Shown here in pieces: positions 37,976 to 50,360 of a DNA stretch of 64,000 nt (positions are counted from its first letter, which is position 1; every line of letters begins with the position of its first letter). The position numbers and the translations under genes were made by a program. The notes under the pieces are model-generated. The model was given only the letters and a program-made list of their open reading frames with translations, was not told the DNA's origin and did no database searches. This DNA is from Meandrina meandrites (Eukaryota; Cnidaria; Anthozoa; Scleractinia; Meandrinidae). The DNA lies in contig OY855912.1 in the NCBI GenBank assembly GCA_963693305.1, positions 10,124,001 to 10,188,000 of the forward strand. Reading direction: 5' to 3'.

Positions 37976-38510
37976 AAGCTCTCGAATAATTTGTTCTTTG
38001 AAATTCCTCATAATTAAGACCCCCTTTGTACGCCCAGCGGACCTACCGCTATGCTTTGGTGGCCATCCGCCATTAGCCAGTTAAATTTGGTAGTTTGAGC
38101 ACGGTCACACTCCAATGACATTAAAAACAGTTTGCTTGTTTTTAGCCTAACTGTAATGAGGACGAGAAACCGTTACAGGATAGAAAATTTTACTACAAGC
38201 CAAATTGTGCTCAACAAAGAAAAACAGTTATTATCATCATTCTCGTTATAATTTACATTTTATGTTTTGTTCTTATAATTTATCTTTTTCTTTATAAAAT
38301 AACCATTACTCTTTCATGATTGACAGTTTTACGCAAGAAGCTAATAAGTGCCTTTAAAAAAAAGCAGTATAGAATATGCATGTGTCAAGAATCAAGCAAA
38401 CTTGTTTCAGTTCGCTATTCAAGCATGTTATTTTGACTTCGCTTTTCGCATAATTACCACAGCAGAGCAATATAGATCTCTCTTATTCAACTCTTACCAA
38501 AGAAACTGAC

Positions 38511-41500
38511 ATGGAACAAGGAACCATAAGCGAGCGCTTTCGTAACATTGCTAGTTTTTTCATCCTTGGATACTGCATGGTTTTTCTCGGCGAGGTGATC
38601 ATCGCTGCGTCGGCGGACATTTTCGCTGGAAGTCCTACAACAATGAAGGCAGCATTAGTGACGGCGGGACTTGCGCATATTATCGTAAAACTAACTCTTC
38701 CCTGGGTTTACCATCAAGTATCGTACAATGGCAAAATCGCGTTGCTGTTCAGTTTGTATTTCGGGGGCGTCTTGATCATCGTTGTCTCCAATTCGCCTGG
38801 TGCTCGGCTTGTAGGGGTTGTTGTTTTCGAATCAGGCAGAGCTATGGCAGAAGTTGTATTTCTTTCATTGACGGCGTTCTATGGGGAGTTCGCGATCCAC
38901 AGTTTCGTGACAGGAGGTGGTTTGGGTGTTGTTCTGGGTGCTCTTTATTACTCAGGTATGTGTGCACGATTGCTTTTTATGAAACGTAAAGAGAAGTATA
39001 GTAAAGGTTACAGTGTGTTCCAGTCGAATGAAATGGAGTAGCAAAGCAGATCATTAATGCCGAGGCTTACCTGCAGGCTTTCCTTACGGATCGCAAGTAT
39101 CTGCTCACATTCCTGGGTGGAGAGAGGCACTTTGAGAGTTAAGTTTAGCACTGCACAACTTCCTTAGGTCATATTTATAACCAAGGGATAGGAAGATGAA
39201 TAGAAGGAAAAAGATCCCCGGGAAAGAATGGAGGCAGATATGGCTAAATTTATCTAAAATATGAAAAATTGTAAACAGCTATCCAAAACATAACTTTGTT
39301 TAAATATTTAAAGGCGAAGTGTTTCGGATGACTGCATTGTTTCACTTTCAAATTAGCAGGCTGGAGTCAATTCGCGCTTAATATCGCTCGCGGAAACTTT
39401 TTTTATGTGCTGATTGATGGGTTATGTGCACAATTTCCAAGCACTTTTGGTAATGCTTAAGATTCCTCTCTGATCCAAGAAAAGTAATCCTAACAGGGAA
39501 GAGCTATTCGTTGAGGATTTGAAATGACAGACCTACTCTTCTAAGTTCTGTTGTTCGTTATGCAAATTTTTGGGTAACAGCCAAAGCAAAATGTGCATTA
39601 TAAATTTATCCGTTTTGGAATGATTTATATCTAAATATCTCTTTGTATGATATCATTCCTCTCATGATAGCTATGCGTAGAGTAAGGCCTAGTATCTAGA
39701 CTGTTTTTGCCCAGTTTTGCGGTTATATGAAAAGAGTTAGGTTTTCGTACTGTTTTGCTCTATTGCTTCTGTCGATTGTACTCATTTGATACTCATTAGC
39801 CCTCAGGAAAGGATTGCGCCGTGAAGCGTTTAAAATGTACGAAACCGCCGCCGTGTTAGCTGGTGCGTAGAAGTTCTCAATATTTCCCTTCCGCAGGAAA
39901 AGCACAGGAGCTGGCCCACTATATAAACTGTGTAACTTTTTTCAGTTTCGAAAAACAAAACAAATATATGAGAATTCCAAAAGATTTGTATTGCGCTAAA
40001 TATTGCGAGAAATGTTTACATTTAAGTTCAAAATAAAGAAAACATTTGCTGGCAAGTGTAGGCTTTTTATTTCTTCCTCCGACCAGTACTAGCAACCTTG
40101 TGATGATTTGTTTTTTGGGGTCTGGGTATTGCAGCTTATTGTAATGGAGGTGTTGTTTGCCCACTCCCCTAGTCTGGTTATCACGTGACAAACTGTGTCT
40201 TCCAGACTTCGCGCTTTAATGGATTGTGTGTGACTTATTAGAGCCCAGTAGACAGAGCTTTGACGGAGAAGACATCATTTTGGGTAGCACATTTAGGTTC
40301 AGAGGAAGACGTTGCATCTTGCTGTCTTTGCTACTCCGAACAGTGAATCTGGACGATTTGAAGGGATTTGTGTTAGCCGACAACTGCATCGAACGTCTCT
40401 TTCTTATTACGCTATTTCTAAGCATCAAACTGGAACACAGGTTTTGTGGGTGCCGCGGAAGACGAAATATCAGCTAACATGCTATAGTGTAATTGCATAT
40501 ATTGGGTTGTAAGGGGGTTCTTTACAAAATTGGCGGGGCTGTGTGGTAGCCCTCTTATACTGCGTGAAACCCTTATCGTATTTCAGACCAAAACATAATT
40601 TTCATACCCTAGTTCAGATCTGATGAAAATATCAATGCACTATGCATGGCTGTTTTAGAGCTTCGCAAATCTGATAAATGAACTAACTTACTCAGTTATG
40701 GCGTTTGTTTGTACAGTTTGAAACCATTCCCAATTTCAGACCAGGATGCACAAAAGATACCCTATTTTAAAGAAATATTTATACCAATGCTCAGAACAAA
40801 ATGACTCAAAATGTTATACGTGTCCTAGCATTTCTTCAAAGTTGAACTTACCCTGTTTAGACTCTGGGACGAGGGAAGGACTGACACGCAAATAGACTGC
40901 GAGTAGTCTCTTTCTTTTCCTAGCGTGCGACGCTGAAACGCAAATGTGAATTATGCGAATCGAGCAGCCAGCTGTTCTCTCCTCGTTTTTCCCCTAAATA
41001 ATTTTAATTTTTCCATTTTATTGAGATAACCGCTTAATTTCACTGACTTGCATTGTTGTTTTGCAGCTGTGTCAACTTGGACATGTGTTTCACCAAGAGT
41101 CGCAGTGTCTGTCCTCGTGCCCTTCGTGTTTCTCTTCCCACTCATGTACGCCATCTTGGACAAGTCCCCAGTGCAGCAGCTATCCAAAAACATCTCATTT
41201 GCCGGCTTCCGTTACGATGCTATTGACGATCAAGAGGAAAAGCAGCGAACACGTGAACTTAACATCATAGAAAAGTATTTGGTCTCATGGAACATTTTTA
41301 TGCCCATGACATATCTTTACTTGCAATACTTTGCGGATCAACTCTCAGTTCAAACTGTTATTACATCGCTTCCATTTCCGAACAAGTCGCTCTACTTTAT
41401 TGGTCATTTCACTTACTACATGCTAGTCCACAATATTGGCAGACTCGTGGGTCGTTCGTATCTTCTGGTGGCCTCAATCACGTGCTCACGAGTAGCTGGT

Positions 41501-41884
41501 CACGTGCAAGTCAAAAAGACCTGGATCTTAGCTGCACTTGGCAACGCACTGATGTTCTGCTTTGTGTTTGTATCATGGTTTAACTTCGGTAAAGAAGTAG
41601 AAGCCATCTGGGTTTTGTGTTTCGTGATCGGTCTTCTTACAGGGAGCATCTACGCAAATTCACTGTCTATTGTAAGCGAGCAAACCACTGATGTAACAGA
41701 GAGAGAGTTTGCACTGGGCATGCTCACATTAGGATCATCCGCTGGAATTTATGTCGCCGGGCTTCTAGGCTTGTTTCTGAGGCCATACTTAACTCATCAT
41801 TGTATGTTTGGACTTGAGTTAGGTGAAGGCTGCCTCCCGACGTTTTTAGATATGCCTGAATGGGTAAATAATGCTCGCTGCTGA
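38511..41884 (+). CDS. CLN3: Battenin/CLN3-like lysosomal membrane protein (two exons)
   Basis: Exons are 38511-38955 (donor CTCAG|GTATGT) and 41067-41884 (acceptor TTTTGCAG), joined in phase to give 420 residues, close to the 438 of human CLN3. The first exon holds the most conserved block: AEVVFLSLTAFYGEF followed by GGGLGVVLGALYYS, corresponding to the EVTFLSLTAFY and GGAGLLGALSYLG region of human battenin. The second exon carries TM segments, PMTYLYLQYFADQ (compare VYFAEYFINQ), GSIYANSLSIV and TEREFALGMLTLGSSAGIYVAGLL. The family folds like MFS transporters with about 11-12 helices. It sits in lysosomal/endosomal membranes and is linked to glycerophosphodiester clearance. It may be an orthologue or a cnidarian paralogue. 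The N-terminal tail is shorter than in humans. A GTAAAT after the EW codons (41863) could be an alternative donor. Confidence 0.9.
38956..41066 (+). other. CLN3-like gene intron
   Basis: This single intron of 2.1 kb is AT-rich. It contains a scrap of the 7418-type SINE on the minus strand (about 39112-39145) and a region with repeated TTTCAGACCA words (40584-40780) that recur near 45615 and 45800. Confidence 0.6.
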
Positions 41885-42590
41885 TATAGCAAGGGCAATA
41901 TATACTTCTAATTAATCGAGTTAGAGGTCCGTACTGTAAGATACTGACCGAGGTTTTTCCTGTCGATTAATGGCCCGTGCGAGAAGAGCTTAGGCCATAG
42001 ATTCGACCGAAAAAAGCGAGGATCTGTATATCATAGAACGAACCAGAAAACAAGGCCTGCATTTTACAATTACATTTGCTACCTTTTTTTCAAGTGAAAT
42101 TCGCAAAAATTCGTCAATTCTTGAGGTCCAAAATCGAACAAAAACTTGACATCAGGAAAATCCGTCCACAGTGGCGGAGGGCAAAAATGTACGGAAAACG
42201 CAGTTTGAAAATCTATTATAATTAATAACCTAATTAAGAATTTTTTTGAAACCTAATTAAAAATCACAATGTATATAAGATTAAGATTTAAAAGTTAAGC
42301 TAATAGTTAAATTCACATTACTCACATTACTCATATTTACCTTAAACGGCAAAAACCTTCTCAGCTGATCATGAGTGACTGACTTGTTACTAAGTCATGG
42401 AGTATAATATGGCTTGCGTCAGAAGTTCATGCTTATGAACTTCTGCTTACGTATAACCATAAGTTATCAGCATGAGTCAGATCCGTACAATTATTGACAT
42501 TATTTAGAACTTGTGCTTCGTTCTTTAATCAGTTATCACAATTTAATTAAACAAAAACGTTGCGAAATAATTCCTTGTTATTGTGTCCCT
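41885..42590. other. Intergenic, AT-rich
   Basis: No gene was recognised. A short palindrome, AGAAGTTCATGCTTATGAACTTCT, lies at 42421-42444. Confidence 0.4.
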
Positions 42591-43735
42591 TCACCGCGTA
42601 CTAAACACAAGCTCATCTCCGTTGTATCGTCGAAATATGTTTCGAAGAATGTCTGTCATTTTGTGCCGAACGTGTCTCATCTTCCAGCAGTAGATGACGG
42701 GGTTGAGAGAGGAATTAAGGAACACCATAGTTGTCATAGTTACAGAGAACACAAACAGGCAGTCTATAATCATGGTTAGACCATGTGTTCGTTTGATAAC
42801 AGATAACAAACTCAAAATACGAGGTAGATCCAAAAAGCAGTTTGAGCAGACTTTCTGAGTCTTGCATTATTTATCATGTCATCGTTTTGCACAACTTGCT
42901 GAATTTTAGCTTGAATTTGTATTCGGTGGCGTCTTGCGGTTGATTATATCTGGCCAGATGACAATGTTGTAGCAATAAAGGAAAGTGATATGACGATATC
43001 AGCATTTCAAAATGTGCAGTTCCAGAAAATATCCATACCCACCCCATGGAAGGTCAATGCAAATTCCGAGGCGGTGGAGGGTCTTGAAAGTCAAAATTTT
43101 AAAAGGAAAGTATTGGGCTTAACTGGAATTTCCAGAGGGGTGGGGGATTCAAACCAAAAAACCTTCTGTGGGAGGGGTATGGATATTTCTGGAACAACAC
43201 AATAGATGTTTGGCGGCAGCAGAAAAACAGTGCACGGAGGAAAACTACGGTAAGACCATATCGTGACGACTACAGTTATAACAAGTGGTTTGTGAGTCAA
43301 AAGATTCTGTTATTGTTGGGGTACTTTGAATGGCACTGTATCTATCCACACTTAAGGTCATAATACAACAAAACGACAAAAGACGAAATATGTTCATAAA
43401 AATACAGGCAACGATAGGGATTGCAATATTTGGAAGACTGCATCCTAATTTCTCAACCAGAGCAGAAAAGTGATATATAAAGGTTGACCAAGTAAGCCAA
43501 CACCAAGATCAGAAACAGCAACGCTTAGGAGTAACTTTTTTTAGCGAAGTTGTTTTTCGCAGAGTGTGGATTGTTACAGTATTCAGCATAATGGTTGTAC
43601 AACAGAGAAAACCATTGGCGACAACATTAGCGATGAGGGACGAATAAAGCGGATCTTCAACTTGTAGAGCTGTGGAACGCGAGTTCTGAATTTGCACGCT
43701 GCAAAATGAGTTGTTCATGATTCTACTTTACGTGA
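42591..43735 (-). pseudogene. Class A GPCR pseudogene, sister of the gene at 47169-48113
   Basis: Fragments in GPCR order can be read on the minus strand. The N terminus and TM1 are at 43718-43509 (PLYSSLIANVVANGF, close to PLYSALIANIVFNG of the intact gene). A TM3 region with S-V-D-R-Y-S-A-I-Q is near 43350. A TM4-like ITVVVTIWS segment is at 43220-43300. TM7 with NSSLNPVIYCWKMRHVR is at 42720-42650. Between them are stops and frame changes, TM2 is unrecognisable, and a 177-bp MITE (43019-43195) interrupts the region after TM4. The locus is dead as a receptor. It keeps a DRY-type motif where the live copy has DRF. Confidence 0.85.
43019..43195. mobile_element. MITE inserted in the GPCR pseudogene
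   Basis: The ends are GTTCCAGAAAATATCCATAC and its near reverse complement finishing GGATATTTCTGGAAC, about 35 bp of terminal inverted repeat. It contains no reading frame of interest. Confidence 0.8.
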
Positions 43736-44769
43736 AACGTTAAATCCTTGCACTGATTCAGCTGATTGATGAAAATCGACTGACAAAACCGAAAGATGAG
43801 CGTCCACTTGCAAGAGGAAACGCTGGATGCTACACAGGGAGACCACAATATTCGAGGAAATGAATAAATTAATAATAAAAGAATAATACTAAGGTAGGTC
43901 CGTTCATTTTCTGTGTTGTTCTTCTTATGCACAGTCGGATTCTATAGACACGACAGCACTGCACCATAGTAACTTTATATGTAGGCAGAAAATTAGAATA
44001 TTTCAGATGCACCACGCGGAGATGGGGCACTACCGGGAAAGAAGCGATTTATTTGGTTAATGCTTTCAAACAACAACTGACAGGCCACAAGACTATATTC
44101 TTTCCAAGAATGTGGTGAAAGTAAGCTGGGAATCGAAAGGAAGAAGCTTGATTTGATTTTCGTTCACAGATGTTAACAGGTTTACACTCTATGCGGTGAA
44201 CTACTTGATTAAATTTTTGTCAACTATCAGAAACTGCATGATGTGATTGGTAAAAAAAGACCGCTTTTAAGCCGCTTTTTTACTTTAATTGCCTTGAGAC
44301 GTGTAGTGTAATTGATATGTTACTTAAACTCTTAAATTTCTTGTTAACTTACGGATCAACATGGTATACCCTAAGTGCAGTTGTCAAAATAATTTCGAGA
44401 GTGAAAGCTCTCCTTTCAATGCAGTAGCGGCTAAAAATCTCCTTGTACATTGACTAGTTTCTGTGCACGGTTCAAAAGTTTCTCTACTTATTCATTAGAA
44501 AAGATAAGAAAGTGTATTTCAGATGAAAATCAAATGAAGTAGTGTTAATAAGAACTGACTGGAGCTGATGAACAGCAAGGATGGATTCAATTAACGTTAT
44601 AAAAAGCCTTAATTAACATTCTAGAATGCGACTGAATATTAACGTAGCACATCAGTCGCACCACGTAGTGATAGGTGTGTTTTGCCTTGAGATCCAGATT
44701 GACTCTTGGCTATATATACTACAAAAAACAAAGCTTTATAGTACAAGGACCGAAAACGGAGGAGTCTTA
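43736..44769. other. Intergenic between GPCR pseudogene and MITE
   Basis: No conserved feature was recognised. It may hold the decayed promoter of the pseudogene. Confidence 0.35.
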
Positions 44770-44986
44770 CAGCGAAACAAACTCAACCGGGGCCACCCAA
44801 CATTTTTTTAGCCAATCACAAGACAAGTTCAAAACAAAATAATTGGACTTCCTTTATCAGGGGACCAATCACAGTAAGGGGCAAACACGTTAACTGCTGA
44901 TGAACGAACTCCAGTTCTTTCGTTCTGAGCTTGTCTTGTGATTGGCTAAACAACCTTGGGTGACCCCGGTTGAGTTCGTCTCACTG
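44770..44986. mobile_element. TIR element with TA target site (mariner-type MITE)
   Basis: The element begins CAGCGAAACAAACTCAACCG and ends in the near complement, CGGTTGAGTTCGTCTCACTG, with TA on both outer sides. The subterminal TTAGCCAATCACAAGACAAG is also inverted, giving arms of about 60 bp. Confidence 0.8.
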
Positions 44987-44988
44987 TA

Positions 44989-47168
44989 ATTATTTCAATT
45001 TAACTCACAACAGTGACATAAATTTTCAATTTCGGTCGATACCTCGAGCCCGCAGACTTACTTCGATAATTAAAATGTTGTTCTCCCATCAATAAACGTG
45101 ATAATATCTTATTCTGTTAATTTTTCCTCTGGTAACTTAATAAGGCTTCTATTTTCATTGTTATTATAAATACGAACATCATGAATCAGTTTGAAGTCCT
45201 TCTCAAACCAAGAATTGGTCAAAGGAAAAAACTAAATTTTGGCTCAGGTCTGAAATAGGGTAGCGAAATATTTTGCTGTGAAATACAGGAAAGGTAGAGC
45301 GCCGCACACAACTACATCAATTTTCGGAAAGTACCCCTACCCCAGCGAGTCCGTGGCTTCCGTAAGTTGTTGCTAAGTTATATGGCATATCTTTACGACG
45401 CCATTTTGACGTGAAAACGCTCCTAGTATATAACATTGCCGATTGATCCATGCCTAACGAGTGTTATTAATTACACGAAGATTTTGTTTTAAAATTAACC
45501 GACCTCTGCTCCATCGACAACAGTACTTCATTGAGTCATCGCTAAAAATAGTAGTTTCTTCGAAGAATTCTACGTTAATAAATTGCTGACGTAAGAAGAC
45601 AAACCATACCCTATTTCAGACCAAAATGGTGGTAATCTTGCCTCGCCCCCAGGCGCCGATCGCGGAAAAACAGCGAGCGAGCCGCCTTCCCGTTCGCATC
45701 TGTCCCACAATGCCAAGCGAACCACGCACTATCAATCCAATAACACAAAGCGCACCGTGCACGCCTGGGTACGAGGCAGGTCATAATCTTTACCCTATTT
45801 CAGACCAAATTACCCCGAACAGAAACCATAGCCTTTGGAGCCACACAACCCCATATAGCTTATACAAGGGAGTAAAACATCTCTACTCGATCAATGGCCA
45901 CGGACTCGGTCAAATCTCGGAGATGGGATTCCGGACGAAACGTGTTTTTATTTCCCAGTAAACAAGAACAGATCTCACTTTTCGATACTTTATTATATTG
46001 CTGGTAAGGAAAATGAAAACGCACAACTAAGAAAGAGTACAGTAGGCATCATTAAAATTACAGTCGGTTAATTTTCACCTGCTCAGACCTCATGCAGGTT
46101 TTTTTTTTTCCGCGAACGTGACTTAATTATGAATTCGACTTCGGAGCAACTTTTAAAAGTGCTAGCCGGAGCAAGTAGCTCTTAGGATTGCTTCTGAAGG
46201 CGTCAAGTTATCTCATCACGTGTTTGAAATTGAACTGAGCTAAAAGCTGACTGAAAGCTGCCTACCGACGGCAGGTTTGTCTGACTGGTGAGAAAATTAT
46301 CAGTGTTGACGGATATATCGAGAGAAAGGTAAAGGCGACGGCGCAAGAATTTGACGTTCTGCAGAGAAATTGTATCTGTTATTGTTACGTTATTCTTATA
46401 TTTTAGAATACTTTTTTGCATGGCCAATTAAAATAAAGTTATGTTTTATGTCATGAGTTGTTATGACTGAGATAGCGAAAGGTGCCTCCGATGTCGGTAA
46501 ATATAGTTTGAGGTATCTGAAGGTTTTCCCATTCATATGTATATTATGCGGTTGGGAGTGAATAGTCTGAATAGGGGAACCCACGCAAATCCGCCGATCT
46601 GTGCTTTTTCTGGCCCAATCTGTCGATCTGTCACCATTTTCCTTCAAATCAACAGTTTTATGACTCTTGTCTGGAAAAAATAAATAGAAGAAAATAATGC
46701 AGTCATACCGACCAAGACCGAAAAAACAAATATTGATCCGATAAGTCATCGTTTAGGATCCAAATTCAAGACGGGAAGAGTCCGGAATACGAACCAAAAT
46801 TCTCAATTGATCCGTGATCCAACGTGTTTTCGAAATCTGCAATCCGCTCATGCAATTTATTTCAAACGCCCGCAGTCCGAGAGCGTTGATAAGCGAATAT
46901 ATTCACCCATTCCTATCCAGGCAAAAGCTAACACGTTTACACGATAACTGCAAGAATGGAAACGCCACATTGTTGAGTTGGTTAGTAACCTTGATGCAGA
47001 AAAGCTGTGAGATGAATTTCACTTGTTCCGGCGCCCAACATTTATTTTGACACAGCAACAAGCTTAGGCAACGAAATCAATAGTCATAATAACTGTACAA
47101 AGGGATAATTACTGTCACCGATAAATCTAGTTTAAATCTTTTTCACTGTGCGCATAAAATTATATTAG
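44989..47168. other. Intergenic; repeat-like block at 45600-45960
   Basis: The block at 45600-45960 contains the recurrent ACCCTATTTCAGACC word and an open frame of repeat type (ends ...GFRTKRVFISQ) with no conserved domain. It is probably a dispersed repeat. Nothing else was recognised. Confidence 0.35.
47041..47046 (-). terminator. Candidate polyadenylation signal for the GPCR gene
   Basis: AATAAA on the minus strand lies about 120 nt beyond the receptor stop codon. Confidence 0.35.
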
Positions 47169-48113
47169 TTAATCTCTGTTATAACGCCGAGATATGTTTC
47201 TGAGAATGTCCATTATGGTCTGTCGAATGTGTCTCATCTTCCAGCAATAAATGACAGGGTTTAGAGAGGAATTAAGCAGAACAAGAGTCTCCGAGGACAC
47301 ATACAATATTTGTATAGTCGTACCATTATTTCCGTGTATTTGACGTGCAATGGAAATGAAAAGGTGGGGTAGATAACACGCCAAAAATAGAAGATAAATG
47401 CAAAATGTACTATAGGTAGATTTTGTGATTCTTGCAATATCTGCCAGGTCATTATTTTCCGCTAGTTGTTGAATTTGAGACTGTATTTGTTCTTTGTGGC
47501 TTTTTAAAGTCAAATATATCTTGTAATAAAACAGAGTTGCAGCAAAAAAGAAGACTGACTCTATGATGACAAAAATGATGAAAGTTGTTTTCAATGCCAG
47601 TAGTAACACAGAGCAGGGACCAAGAAGTGCGCTGAACGTCCATATTATGATAACTACGGTAACAACTCGACTGCGAGTCACCAGGTCTTCGTACCTCAAA
47701 GGCATCTGAATGGCAATGAATCTATCTGCGCTTATGGCCATAATACTGCATAACGAGGCTAAATAAAAACTGTTTACAGCAATGGCAGAAACTATATCAA
47801 TGACACGATTTTGGTTATCACCTTGTAACATCCCCATCAGATAAGCGACTTCTAAAGGCTGGCCTAGTATACCAACACCAAGATCGGAAATTGCAAGGCC
47901 CAGCAGTAGTGTTTTCAAAGGCTTTGAAATCGAAGACGTTCTTCGCAGAGCGTGGACTGTTACAATGTTCAGCATAATGGTTGTATAACTGAGACACCCA
48001 TTGAAGACGATATTAGCGATGAGAGCAGAATACAGCGGCTTTTCTATTTCAACGGGAACGGAACTCGAAGTAATGTTCTTTGGCAGTTCCTCGCCGACAC
48101 GTGAGTCCGCCAT
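47169..48113 (-). CDS. Class A (rhodopsin-family) G protein-coupled receptor, intronless
   Basis: The 314-residue protein has seven hydrophobic segments: TM1 about 28-52, TM2 67-91, TM3 105-128, TM4 149-170, TM5 176-200, TM6 234-256, TM7 266-290. Landmarks are N49 in TM1, D77 in TM2, D-R-F at 130-132 in place of DRY, C-Y-L-P 246-249 in TM6 and N-P-V-I-Y 285-289. There is a single N-glycosylation site (N13). The short extracellular loop 2, the absence of a proline in TM5 and Asp106 (not Cys) at position 3.25 resemble melanocortin/MECA-group receptors, but NPxxY rather than DPxxY differs. The ligand is unknown. Neither a signal peptide nor introns are present. A decayed duplicate lies 3.5 kb away on the same strand. 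Confidence 0.92.
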   Translation of the reverse strand: MADSRVGEELPKNITSSSVPVEIEKPLYSALIANIVFNGCLSYTTIMLNIVTVHALRRTSSISKPLKTLLLGLAISDLGVGILGQPLEVAYLMGMLQGDNQNRVIDIVSAIAVNSFYLASLCSIMAISADRFIAIQMPLRYEDLVTRSRVVTVVIIIWTFSALLGPCSVLLLALKTTFIIFVIIESVFFFAATLFYYKIYLTLKSHKEQIQSQIQQLAENNDLADIARITKSTYSTFCIYLLFLACYLPHLFISIARQIHGNNGTTIQILYVSSETLVLLNSSLNPVIYCWKMRHIRQTIMDILRNISRRYNRD

Positions 48114-48723
48114 GATTTGGTCTTAACATCAACGGAACATGGTTCGCGTGGATGAATGTTTTTAAAAAATTGCCTTGCTAATCACTCTGTGTGTTGGGGC
48201 TTGGCTGACTGCTGTGATTGTGGGAGCTGTATAACTGAGAACGACGTTTTCCACAGCTGTATTCAACGAGGAAGCAATGTGCTTTAGTTACCATTCAAGA
48301 ATGAGTACGTGTGTGGAAGAAACATTATCTCTGCTGTTTATTCACAGTCATTTGCAGCTTGAAAAATACAAGACATTTAATAGGCCACATGCACTTTTGA
48401 CAGCCTTTCAGTTTGTCTGTCAATGTTTTATGTTGCTTTTGGAGCTTTGTGATTGATTGGCTAAAAAGATGTTTTAATACGCCTACACTGAACACCCCCG
48501 TTGATACGCTTGCCATTTCATTTTCCTTTCAGAGAAAAAAGTGTAATTAATTCAAGTACTGTTTAAATTCAGAAATTTTTTTTACCAAGAAATGGGAAAA
48601 AATAATTTCAGTGAGCGCTTTTTCTAACATGCTAGCTGTACCCATTTGAATTTTTATATGAAAATATCCTATCCTTTTCGCCAGAGCTGCACGGGCACTG
48701 AGGGATCGACCAGATGGCAAATG

Positions 48724-48990
48724 GTAGGCGCGGTTACCTAATGATTAGTGTGCTGGACTCTGGATAAAGCAGTCTGGGCTCGAAATCTGGCTGGAGCCAA
48801 CACCGAGTTGTGTTCTTGGAGAAGACACTTTGCTGTCACAGTGCCTCTCTCCACCAAAGTGCATAAATGCGTTGGGTATCCCTGTGGTGCGCTATCATCC
48901 CAACCATGAGGCAGTAGAATTAGTCCTAGTTGCTTCATGCTACAGTTCCACCGTAACCACCTGCCGTTTAGGCCAAAAGGCTCCGCGCAC
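48724..48990 (+). mobile_element. tRNA-derived SINE, decayed copy of the 7418 family
   Basis: ACCTAATGATTAGTGTGCTG and GTTCTTGGAGAAGACACTTT match the head and body of the 7418 SINE with many substitutions. The TTTACC tail is barely visible. This is an old insertion. Confidence 0.75.
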
Positions 48991-49168
48991 GAACACGCAT
49001 TTTACCTTAATATTTAGCGAATTAAGATGGCTGCTCAAGACCATGACTAGTGTTAGCAAAAAACAATGACTTAAATTGATTACCATGGCCTTACTTTTTA
49101 GAATAAAATTTATTACCAATTGATTAGAAAAGCATCAACATGATCAATGCCTTCAACAAGTCCAGCAT

Positions 49169-49238
49169 GCTTCTCTGGTCGCTTACTCCTGAACTAAAAG
49201 ACGACGTCTTTGTCGGAAGTGAGCGACCAGAGTAAGCA
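49169..49238. mobile_element. Short palindromic element
   Basis: CTTCTCTGGTCGCTTACTCC pairs with GGAAGTGAGCGACCAGAGTA around a loop containing AAGACGACGTCTT. Confidence 0.6.
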
Positions 49239-50360
49239 ACCTATTGTTCCTTCACAGACGTTTGAAGTTGGAAAATAAATATAAACTTATAAGCGCAATA
49301 TGTGCTTTAATGAGCCATTCTCTGTTTTATTTTGTTTTAAAACTTGGCAGCGTTTTGACTGGTCCAAATTTTTCAATAACATCACCACTTGCCACCCTGC
49401 TTCGCTTTCGTTGTCATACTCTTTTAGTTTGCTCATTAGCATAATTATTTCCTTTTGACATGTTTGGAAACCGGCTGCAAGACTAACTTAATATTTTCCT
49501 TGGGCCTTTCTCTGTGGATTAAAATGTAAATACACTTCAATTCAAGGCCTGAGACATTATTTAAATTGCTCGACCGTTTAGCCTGCAAAACTAAGATTAT
49601 TTTTCTGTATTTTGCCTTGAAATTATAAAATTGCGAACTTTTCGGCAGACTGCGGCGCTTTTATCGCCTGGCGATAGTTAATTAAAAGCCAATCCCACCA
49701 AACAGAAAGTCAAATGCTATACTGAAAAATCTAATACTGTAGGACTCGTACATGTGCGGATTGTTGTTTTTAATTGTTGCCCAGTAAACAGAGCTCAGGC
49801 AAAGCAGCATTGTGAAGGGTGCTTTTCTTGGCATGGGGCAGGCAGAGAAGGCGTAAAAACGTATACGGTATGACAGGATTCCATGTGTTAATACTATGAC
49901 GGATCAGTATTGTTTCATTTCCTCCTTGGCTTTTTTGCCAAAGATGGAAATTTCATGATATAGTTGTGTATCGTCGTTTTCATGTCGCTCTGAGTGGAAT
50001 TTGGATAAAAACGTAAATGTGATCTGTCAGGTTTTTATCATCTGATTACAAAAAAGCTTTTTAAGAGGCCGGCTGAAAAACGCAGTCTTGGACAATTGCT
50101 GAGTGTTGATTGTAAATGACAGATGATTGCGAGTGTATAGCGGCGATAGGTTGATCTGAGTTGAACCCATAATAAAAACACAACATAATTAAATGCGGTG
50201 ATCTTTAATATGGTCCAATATGAAAAAACTATGATTAGGATACAATAATCAACTGAACTTAACTAAAGGCGTTATTACTCCGAGGTACAATAGAAACGAA
50301 AGTCGCTTAGCCAAACGATCAAACATTATATGACAAAGACTGACTAGATCATTCGCGAAA

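Larger units (their letters stand above)
48114..50360. other. Intergenic upstream of the GPCR
   Basis: It contains a decayed SINE (48724-48990) and a hairpin element (49169-49238). The receptor promoter should lie just above 48113, but no clear TATA box was identified. Confidence 0.4.

Noticed and set aside
45626..45961. 111-codon plus-strand frame (MVVILPRPQAP...)
   Set aside because: It spans words that recur elsewhere in the window (CCCTATTTCAGACC) and has no domain. It is treated as dispersed-repeat translation.
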